Source: a bacterium (GTDB lineage: Bacteria > Dependentiae > Babeliae > Babeliales > UASB340). Taken from it: a stretch of DNA of 15,555 bases. The stretch's first letter is position 1; each line of letters starts with the position of its first letter. A program made the translations under genes and the position numbers. The DNA lies in NCBI GenBank assembly GCA_030630075.1, contig DAOVNS010000026.1:1-15555 (forward strand). The letters run 5' to 3'. The notes beneath the pieces were generated by a model. That model saw only the letters and a program-made list of their open reading frames with translations, was not told where the DNA came from and did not search any database. Positions 7,388 to 12,799 of the stretch are shown piece by piece.

Positions 7388-7434
7388 CTGACTTATAAGT
7401 CAGTATATTTATCATAATACCGTTGAGTCGACGG
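7388..7434 (+). promoter_or_regulatory. Promoter region with two palindromes, possible operators
   Basis: A perfect 16-bp palindrome CTGACTTATAAGTCAG (7388-7403) contains a -35-like CTGACT. Sixteen bp on is TATCAT (7410-7415), overlapping CATAAT (7413-7418) as -10 choices. A second, near-perfect 15-bp palindrome CCGTTGAGTCGACGG (7420-7434, one mismatch pair) covers the likely start site. Two dyads overlapping and flanking a promoter suggest repressor binding, which is inference. The controlled gene would be the exchanger at 7480. Confidence 0.45.
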
Positions 7435-7479
7435 ATGCGAAAGAGTTCAAGCTTTTAAAAATTGTTAAGGAGAAAAAGT

Positions 7480-8436
7480 ATGTTACACCTTTCTGTGTAT
7501 TTTTTAATTTTAGTGATCTCAGTTTTAGTTTTATGGTTTGCGGGAGATAGGGCCGTTGAATATTCTTTGCAAACAGCAAAGATGTTTAATTGGTCGACTC
7601 TTTTTGTTGGATTTTTGTTGATTGCAGTCGCAACAGGAATTCCAGAGCTAGCAATAACATTTATATCTTTATATAAAGGGGTTCCAAATATTGCTCTTGG
7701 GGACCTGATGGGTACTTGTATAGTAGATGTAGGATTTGCGTTGGGACTTGCTCTTTTAGTTGGTGGAACCTTTAAACTTAATTTAAAACAAAGACGGCGT
7801 ACTTCTTTTACGTTGTTATTTATTTTAATAGCCTTGGGGCTCTCCTTTATCGGCGGATATTTGGAGCGGGTTTATGGTTTATTCTTAATTGTTTCTTATG
7901 GAGTATTTGTTTGGTGGATTATTAGAGCAAGAACAGAAAAGGGAGAACGAGAAGCTGAAAAAATAAAAAATAAAGTGACTGTAAAGGGTAGAAAGTTTTT
8001 TGTAATTTTAAAACTAGCACTTTCTATAATTATAATATTGCTAGCATCTGATTTTGCAGTTACCTCTGCATTAAATATTTCTCATGCACTGCGTTTACCA
8101 TCAGCAATAATCGGAGCAACTATTTTTGCAGTGGGGACATCTATACCGGAAATTTTTTTAGCATTGTGTTCTGTAAGGCGCAAGCAGTTTGATCTTGCTT
8201 TGGGAACCTGTATAGGATCGGTTTTGCTAATTGTTACCTTTAATTTAGGGATTTTAGCACTTTTTGCTGAACAAACCTTGAATATTAATCCTTTAATAAA
8301 AATTTTGCCGTATTTAATGATTACTTACTCGGTTCTTATTTTTAGCATGCTATACAGAAAAAAACTTGGACGTGTTGAGGGTGGAATTATGCTAACAGTT
8401 TTTTTTGTTTATTTAGTTTACAAAATTTGGGGTTAA
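7480..8436 (+). CDS. CaCA-family Na+/Ca2+-type cation antiporter
   Basis: This 318-residue inner-membrane protein has about ten transmembrane helices in two inverted halves, as in the Ca2+/cation antiporter family (YrbG/NCX_Mj type), which exchanges Ca2+ or related cations for Na+ or H+. Alpha repeat 1 holds ATGIPE (51-56, for GTSLPE) and GDLMGTCIVD (74-83). Alpha repeat 2 holds GTSIPE (219-224) and GTCIGSVLLI (242-251). Both key glutamates (E56, E224) are kept, but the GSN of the second motif is GTC in one repeat and GSV in the other, so ion selectivity may differ. A charged cytoplasmic loop (about 150-172) links the halves. Start ATG 7480 has AAGGAG (7467-7472) 7 nt upstream; the in-frame TTG at 7462 lies before that SD and is rejected. 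Confidence 0.87.
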   Translation: MLHLSVYFLILVISVLVLWFAGDRAVEYSLQTAKMFNWSTLFVGFLLIAVATGIPELAITFISLYKGVPNIALGDLMGTCIVDVGFALGLALLVGGTFKLNLKQRRRTSFTLLFILIALGLSFIGGYLERVYGLFLIVSYGVFVWWIIRARTEKGEREAEKIKNKVTVKGRKFFVILKLALSIIIILLASDFAVTSALNISHALRLPSAIIGATIFAVGTSIPEIFLALCSVRRKQFDLALGTCIGSVLLIVTFNLGILALFAEQTLNINPLIKILPYLMITYSVLIFSMLYRKKLGRVEGGIMLTVFFVYLVYKIWG

Positions 8437-8513
8437 TTCTTCCATCTGTAAATGTAATGAAACTTATGAAAATAGGTGAAATTGGTTAAATACAAAAAAA
8501 CTACAATTTTCTG

Positions 8514-8542
8514 TTGGTTTTTTATGCAAAACAGCTTATAAT
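8514..8542 (+). promoter_or_regulatory. Promoter of the tRNA cluster
   Basis: TTGGTT (8514-8519) is followed after 17 bp by a perfect TATAAT (8537-8542), with the first tRNA starting 21 nt later. The spacing fits a short 5' leader removed by RNase P. The three tRNAs are probably one transcript ending at the hairpin at 8994. Confidence 0.6.
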
Positions 8543-8563
8543 ATTAGCGTGATTAATTTCATG

Positions 8564-8639
8564 GTGGGCGTAGCTCAGTTGGTAGAGCGTCAGACTGTGG
8601 CTCTGGATGTCGCGGGTTCGAATCCCGTCGCTCACCCCA
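8564..8639 (+). tRNA. tRNA-His (GTG)
   Basis: A full cloverleaf is visible: acceptor GTGGGCG pairs with CGCTCAC (one G-T), anticodon loop CTGTGGC gives GTG, and the T loop is GGTTCGAATCC. The base before position 1 is G (8563) and the discriminator is C (8636), the G-1:C73 pair that identifies His tRNAs. CCA is encoded at 8637-8639. Confidence 0.97.
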
Positions 8640-8691
8640 AAATTTCTTTGATTTTTACATTTTTTAGTGTATTTTATTACAAATGATATGT

Positions 8692-8767
8692 CGGGGCGTG
8701 GCGCAGCTGGTAGCGCACTCGCTTTGGGAGCGAGGGGTCGTCAGTTCGAGTCTGACCGCCCCGACCA
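8692..8767 (+). tRNA. tRNA-Pro (TGG)
   Basis: Acceptor CGGGGCG pairs fully with CGCCCCG, and the anticodon stem CTCGC/GCGAG closes loop TTTGGGA, giving TGG. The first base C1 paired with G72 and discriminator A fit bacterial tRNA-Pro. CCA is encoded at 8765-8767. Confidence 0.97.
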
Positions 8768-8805
8768 TTTTTTCCTACTAAAAAATTCAATTCTTTCAAA
8801 TTCTC

Positions 8806-8882
8806 GTGCCCGTAGCTCAGCTGGATAGAGCAACGGATTTCTAATCCGTAGGCCACAGGTTCAAGTCCTGTCGGGCACACCA
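8806..8882 (+). tRNA. tRNA-Arg (TCT)
   Basis: Acceptor GTGCCCG pairs fully with CGGGCAC, and the anticodon stem ACGGA/TCCGT closes loop TTTCTAA, giving TCT, which reads AGA (and probably AGG). The discriminator is A and CCA is encoded at 8880-8882. The spacer from tRNA-Pro is 38 nt. A GC-rich repeat begins directly after it. Confidence 0.97.
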
Positions 8883-8993
8883 GCTTTCGCCCTGCGTGGC
8901 TTCCCCCGTAGCTAAAGCTATGGAGGACAGGTCGGATGGCAGGCCAGTTTCTTAAAAGTTCGCTCCGCTCATCCTGAGCTTGTCGAAGGACGT
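8883..8993. repeat. GC-rich composite palindromic repeat next to tRNA-Arg
   Basis: This stretch of about 110 bp is far richer in G and C than the flanking DNA and starts right after the CCA of tRNA-Arg. It contains a hairpin CCGTAGCT-AA-AGCTATGG (8906-8923), extended by TCC/GGA, and a second nested hairpin with GCTC/GAGC inside TTCG/CGAA (8960-8987). The core TCCTGAGCTTGTCGAAGGA resembles a short sequence I recall as dispersed in many unrelated bacterial genomes and often mistranslated as RQAQDERS peptides. CCAG at 8944-8947 can pair with CTGG at 8994-8997, enclosing the second hairpin. It has no believable gene. A dispersed, possibly mobile, intergenic repeat is the likely nature; copy number cannot be seen here. 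Confidence 0.65.
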
Positions 8994-9012
8994 CTGGCAT
9001 CGCCAGTTTTTT
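8994..9012 (+). terminator. Short terminator of the tRNA transcript
   Basis: CTGGC (8994-8998) pairs with GCCAG (9002-9006) around a 3-nt loop and is followed by T6 (9007-9012). It is the first terminator-like structure after tRNA-Arg and sits at the end of the GC-rich repeat, so the repeat may have supplied it. Confidence 0.6.
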
Positions 9013-9126
9013 CCAATTTTACTTGTTTTTTATGTTTTCAATTTTATCTAGAATGATTAATTTCTTCCTTTTTGTATGCTGTTTTTTGTATATTACTAAT
9101 AGGGGAAATTGAAGAAAGCATAAATT

Positions 9127-9141
9127 AATACTTTAAGTATT
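9127..9141. promoter_or_regulatory. 15-bp palindrome upstream of a secreted protein gene
   Basis: AATACTT-T-AAGTATT is a perfect dyad of 7-bp arms, 41 bp before the start at 9183. It overlaps weak -35/-10 candidates (TTGAAG 9109-9114 and TTTAAG 9132-9137), so an operator is possible but unproven; AT-rich dyads also arise by chance. Confidence 0.3.
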
Positions 9142-9182
9142 CGAAAAAAATAAGTTGTAGGGTTTTTCTTGGGGGAAAAGGG

Positions 9183-9668
9183 ATGAAAAAAATATTATAT
9201 CTTTTAATTGTTTTTACTTTTTTAATTAGTGGTCTGTGGGCTGGTAATTTTACATTTAAAATAAAAAACGGTGCCGGATTTCCGGGACGTTCTTTCAGGT
9301 TTTCTAATCTTTTATTTTCTTATTATTCAAGCAATAATCCAAAAGTTCGTATGAAAAGTATAAATAATCTTGGAGTTGGTCATAAATGGCTAGAAAAATA
9401 TCAGGGTGAAAGAAATATTACGTTAGATGATGTTGATGCTTCAGAAGAAGTAAATATTATGTGTACTTTGGTAAATGTTCAAACGGCTGAATCTAGTAAT
9501 CTTTGGTATCCCGGCCCTAACGGAATTATTAAACCTCTTTGGGGTAAAGGAAAAGGGTTTAAAAAGATTTCAAATGATGCAGTTTTACAATTAGAGCATG
9601 TTCCTTCTTATTCTGATTTTGAGCATAAAGAATTTAGAGTAAAAATAGGAAATTGGCTTAGCCGATAA
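9183..9668 (+). CDS. Small secreted protein of unknown function
   Basis: The 161-residue product has a textbook signal peptide (MKKILYLLIVFTFLISGLWA, cleavage after residue 20) and no lipobox, so a soluble exported protein of about 141 residues is expected. The mature part starts NFTFKIKNGAGFPG, suggesting beta strands, and has aromatic and glycine-rich patches (NLWYPGPNG, LWGKGKGF, 105-126) and one Cys near 94. I recognise no family. The ATG follows GGGGG (9171-9175) and AAAAGGG. It is a single-gene unit, with the tRNA terminator upstream and a strong terminator downstream. Confidence 0.78.
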   Translation: MKKILYLLIVFTFLISGLWAGNFTFKIKNGAGFPGRSFRFSNLLFSYYSSNNPKVRMKSINNLGVGHKWLEKYQGERNITLDDVDASEEVNIMCTLVNVQTAESSNLWYPGPNGIIKPLWGKGKGFKKISNDAVLQLEHVPSYSDFEHKEFRVKIGNWLSR

Positions 9669-9684
9669 ATTAGATAATTAAAAA

Positions 9685-9720
9685 AATAAGCGGTTGGATA
9701 AAATTATCCAACCGCTTATT
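9685..9720. terminator. Strong bidirectional hairpin terminator
   Basis: A perfect 16-bp stem (9685-9700 with 9705-9720) closes a 4-nt loop and is flanked by an A run before and T7 after (through 9725), so the stem can extend past 20 bp. It ends both the secreted protein gene (+) and the protease gene (-). Confidence 0.93.
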
Positions 9721-9741
9721 TTTTTATAATTATGGTAAATT

Positions 9742-11382
9742 TTACCTAACTTTTTCTATATCAACCATCTCATCTGTTAAACAATTTTGTTTTAAAAACT
9801 CTATTGCTTTTTGACGAGTTTCAATTTTTTTAGGTTCACATTTTTTAGCTAAATTTAATAAACTGATCATGTTAATACTTGTTTGAATTGCAGGGTCTTG
9901 ATTGATTGCTTCTTTGTGTTTTTCTTCCCAACTTTTTTCGTTTTCTTCTTTATCGTTAGATTTTTTATTGTTTTTATCATCTTCTTCGTTTGAGCCTTTT
10001 TTATCCGTCTCTCTTTTTGTATCTTTATTAACTTTTTTTCCATTGTTTTCTTCTACTTCTTTGACTGTAATGTGATGTTTTAAAGAAGTTTCTTTACCAT
10101 AAAGTTCGTTTATCCATTTAATTTCATCAGATGGAATGATTTTAGGTTTTATTAAAAAGTCTGGTTTAATTCCTGTTGCCTGAATCGATTGTTGATTTGG
10201 AAGATAATAAAGCATTGTTGTAAGTTTTAATGCACAACCGTTACTTATTGGAATAACTTCTTGAACAGATCCTTTTCCAAAAGTTGGAGTTCCAACCAAA
10301 AATACCATTAATTTCTTTTGATTTTTCTTTGTATTATTTTCTTCAGAATAATATTTTAAAGCTCCCGCCAAAATTTCTGATGCAGAAGCTGTAAAGTTAT
10401 CTATTAAGATAAAAACAGGAACATCTGTTTTTAAAACGGGATCTCTTTTTGTGTGGTATTCGGCAACGGTATGTTTATCGCGATCTTTTGTTGTAACAAC
10501 CAATGATTTTTTAGGTAAAAATAATCCTGCCATTTCTACTGCAATATCCAAAATTCCACCAGGATTTCTTCTTAAATCTATTATTATTCCTTTGCATTTT
10601 CCTTCGTTTGCTTTTTTTAGGAGTTCGGAAATTTGTTTAGCAGAATTTTCTGCAAATATTTTAAGTGAAATATAATAAATATTTTGATCTTTAAAGTAAT
10701 AGCATTGCGAACTTTGATCTTTAATAATGTCGCGTACAACTTTGAATTCTAATGGCTTTTTGTCGCGAATGATTTTTACTCGTACATCTGTTTTAACTTT
10801 ACCCTTCATTTTGTTAATAACTTCGTCTGTCGCAAGTCCTCGTAGTTTATCGCCATTAACTTCTATAATTTTATCGCCACCTTTTAATCCTGCTTTTTCT
10901 GCAGGACCTCCTTGAATAACTTCAACGATAGTTAAAGTGTCATCTTCTGGAGCTTTACTTATAATGCTTACGCCGATTCCAGAAAATTCTCCAGATGTTG
11001 ATTCGATTGTGTCTTTATAACTTGATCGTGAAAAAAATGCAGAATGCGCGTCAACGTGAGGGACTGCGGCTTTTAGGGATTCTTGAATAAAGTCTGAAAA
11101 ATCAACTTGTCTAAATGCTTTTTTTTCTACTAAACTTACAACTTCAGAAACTGTTCTTAACCACTGATAAATATCTTTTTCGGGGTCGATAGAACCGTTT
11201 TCTTTTGATGTTATATCTGTGCTTTTTTCGTCCTTGTCCGCTATCTCCTTGGTGACGGTTTGATTGGCTTTTGATAATAAAATTTTTTGTTTTTGAGGGT
11301 GTTCTGTTTTTAATTGATTAGAAAAATTAAAAATTATTGCAAAAAGTATCAAAAATATTTTTTTTTTAATTGAATCCTTCAC
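9742..11382 (-). CDS. S41-family C-terminal processing protease
   Basis: The protein (546 residues from GTG 11382) has an N-terminal signal/anchor (about 1-22), a polar linker and then a CtpA/Tsp-like core. A PDZ domain lies at about 130-208 (GEFSGIGVSI to the IIRDK strand), followed by LRRNPGG (270-276). The catalytic Ser lies in TASASE (Ser 333) and the Lys-Gln pair in TFGKGSVQ (Lys 370, Gln 374). Such proteases trim or degrade envelope proteins from their C-termini. About 12 extra residues sit between the Ser and Lys motifs. The C-terminus carries a Lys/Glu/Asn-rich tract (about 440-490) and a short helical domain. AAGGAG (11388-11393) 5 nt before the GTG decides the start; the upstream TTG 11403 has none. 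It is divergent from rapZ. Confidence 0.92.
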   Translation of the reverse strand: MKDSIKKKIFLILFAIIFNFSNQLKTEHPQKQKILLSKANQTVTKEIADKDEKSTDITSKENGSIDPEKDIYQWLRTVSEVVSLVEKKAFRQVDFSDFIQESLKAAVPHVDAHSAFFSRSSYKDTIESTSGEFSGIGVSIISKAPEDDTLTIVEVIQGGPAEKAGLKGGDKIIEVNGDKLRGLATDEVINKMKGKVKTDVRVKIIRDKKPLEFKVVRDIIKDQSSQCYYFKDQNIYYISLKIFAENSAKQISELLKKANEGKCKGIIIDLRRNPGGILDIAVEMAGLFLPKKSLVVTTKDRDKHTVAEYHTKRDPVLKTDVPVFILIDNFTASASEILAGALKYYSEENNTKKNQKKLMVFLVGTPTFGKGSVQEVIPISNGCALKLTTMLYYLPNQQSIQATGIKPDFLIKPKIIPSDEIKWINELYGKETSLKHHITVKEVEENNGKKVNKDTKRETDKKGSNEEDDKNNKKSNDKEENEKSWEEKHKEAINQDPAIQTSINMISLLNLAKKCEPKKIETRQKAIEFLKQNCLTDEMVDIEKVR

Positions 11383-11528
11383 TCCAACTCCTTTTTTTAT
11401 CAAATCTAGCGACTTTTTTGCATCAAAATATATAATGTATAAGCCTGAACGTAAGTTTACAGAAACTTTTATGGTTTAGAAAGTTGTGAGAATTTTTGTT
11501 GTAACTATTTTGCTTGGATGGTGAATTT

Positions 11529-12491
11529 ATGTTTATTTCGAACGCAGAAAATATTGATTCGACGAGTCAAGGCTCTAAGAATCAAGACTCTCAGAGTCTT
11601 GACTCAAAAAAAGAATTGCATCAAAAAAAAGAGGTTGTAATTGTTACAGGTCTTTCTGGGGCTGGCAAAACTACTTTGATGAGGGCATTGGAAGATTTTG
11701 GTTATTATTGCGTTGATAATTTGCCTTTACCTTTGTTTGCCAAGTTTTTAAACTTGGTTTTTCATACAAAAACAAATTTAGGCAAAGTTGCTCTTGGCAT
11801 AGATTCAAGAGGGCAAAAGTTTTTAAATGATTTTTTGTGGGAAATTGAAAAAATTAAAAAACATAAAAGTAGTAATTTTGATTTTAAAATAGTTTTTTTA
11901 AATGCAGACCAAAGATCTCTTATTAAAAGATTTCAAGAAACACGCAGAAATCATCCGTTGGCTGCTTCTGGTACGGGACTTTCTGATATCATCAAAGAAG
12001 AAAAATTACTTTTAGATCCAATCAAATGTATTTCTGATATTGTGCTTGATACTGATGCTTTAAATGTGCACGGTTTGCGAAATTGGGCAAGAATGACATT
12101 TCTTAAAGATGCAGTGCAAGAAATATTAGTAAAAGTTATTTCTTTTGGATTTAAGTTTGGTGTTCCTATCGAAAGTAATCTTGTTTATGATTTACGCTTT
12201 TTACCAAATCCATACTTTGAGCCAAATTTAAGATCTTTGGATGGAAGAACCAATCAGATTCAAAAATATTTATTTGATCATGATTCAGTAAATGAATACT
12301 GGGAAAGGTTAAATGATTTTTTACAATATTCTGTTCAAAATTTTTATAAGGAGGGTCGTTTTTTTGCAAACATTGCTGTTGGTTGTACTGGTGGAAAACA
12401 CCGATCTGTTGCATTTGCTCATAAATTAGGTTTGCAAAACTGGGATAATGTAAAATTTTTAGTGCATCATCGTGATTTAGGAAGAGAGTAG
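11529..12491 (+). CDS. rapZ: RapZ/YvcJ-family nucleotide-binding RNase adapter
   Basis: RapZ proteins bind nucleotides and RNA. In E. coli RapZ brings RNase E to the sRNA GlmZ, linking cell-wall precursor supply to GlmS; elsewhere the role is less clear. This 320-residue copy shows Walker A GLSGAGKTT (41-49), CVDNLP (61-66), LGIDSRG (89-95) and RRNHPL (139-144). The C-terminal RNA-binding half has FGFKFGVP, RFLPNPYFEPNLR, CTGGKHRSVA (286-295) and a terminal HRDL. The N-terminus is extended by about 30 Ser/Gln/Asp/Lys-rich residues encoded partly by tandem repeats. Start ATG 11529 has GGTGA just upstream; the in-frame TTG at 11514 has no SD. A FtsB/DivIC-like gene follows after 24 nt, so a link to wall growth and division is plausible. 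Confidence 0.94.
   Translation: MFISNAENIDSTSQGSKNQDSQSLDSKKELHQKKEVVIVTGLSGAGKTTLMRALEDFGYYCVDNLPLPLFAKFLNLVFHTKTNLGKVALGIDSRGQKFLNDFLWEIEKIKKHKSSNFDFKIVFLNADQRSLIKRFQETRRNHPLAASGTGLSDIIKEEKLLLDPIKCISDIVLDTDALNVHGLRNWARMTFLKDAVQEILVKVISFGFKFGVPIESNLVYDLRFLPNPYFEPNLRSLDGRTNQIQKYLFDHDSVNEYWERLNDFLQYSVQNFYKEGRFFANIAVGCTGGKHRSVAFAHKLGLQNWDNVKFLVHHRDLGRE
11564..11605 (+). repeat. Tandem 15-bp repeats forming a perfect inverted repeat inside rapZ
   Basis: Two 15-bp units (11567-11581, 11582-11596) and a partial third make up this stretch. The second unit with its neighbour forms a perfect 10+1+10 palindrome (11582-11602), and GAGTCAAG (11564-11571) can instead pair with CTTGACTC (11598-11605). 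The two foldings exclude each other in the mRNA, 35-75 nt after the start codon. Confidence 0.75.
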
Positions 12492-12515
12492 CTTTTTAGA
12501 TAATGTGGGAGAGTA

Positions 12516-12794
12516 ATGAATATAAAAAGTATTTTGAGATTTATAATATTGGCTTGTTTTTTTGTTTATTTTTTTCAGACAATTGTCTTTGGGCAAAGGG
12601 GTGTGAAAAAATACTTAGAACTTAAAAATGAGATCAATTTTGAAAAAAATAAGATTTTAAAAGTTGAGAATAAAATTAAAAATTTTCAAGAAAAAATAGA
12701 TAATTGGCAACGTGGTGATTTTGAACTAGAAAAAGTTGCACGTGAAGAGCTCCAGATGGGTTTTGCTGATGAAAAAGTTTATATTTTAAAATAG
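12516..12794 (+). CDS. FtsB/DivIC-type septum formation initiator
   Basis: This 92-residue bitopic protein has a short cytoplasmic start, one transmembrane helix (about 7-26), a coiled coil (about 33-65, ELKNEINFEKNKILKVENKI) and the family's C-terminal motif FELEKVAREELQMGFADEKVYIL (69-91 region, matching the usual E.iAREkLgm..pgE). Such proteins join FtsL and FtsQ/DivIB in the divisome and help activate septal wall synthesis. The size fits FtsB. ATG 12516 is preceded by GGGAGAG (12507-12513). It lies 24 nt after rapZ with no terminator between, so one operon. Its stop is 5 nt from the stop of the convergent gene at 12800, with no hairpin terminator visible, so the two transcripts probably overlap. 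Confidence 0.82.
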   Translation: MNIKSILRFIILACFFVYFFQTIVFGQRGVKKYLELKNEINFEKNKILKVENKIKNFQEKIDNWQRGDFELEKVAREELQMGFADEKVYILK

Positions 12795-12799
12795 GTTTT

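Noticed and set aside
8564..8882. tRNA cluster as a prophage or genomic island attachment site
   Set aside because: No integrase, no phage gene and no repeated tRNA 3' end is found downstream in the window; only the short GC-rich repeat is there.
8677..9000. Minus-strand open frame of 107 codons across the tRNA genes and the GC-rich repeat
   Set aside because: It is the antisense of tRNA-Pro and tRNA-Arg; its peptide (GQTRTDDPSL, CPTGLEPV, RQAQDERS) is the well-known false translation of tRNAs and this repeat.
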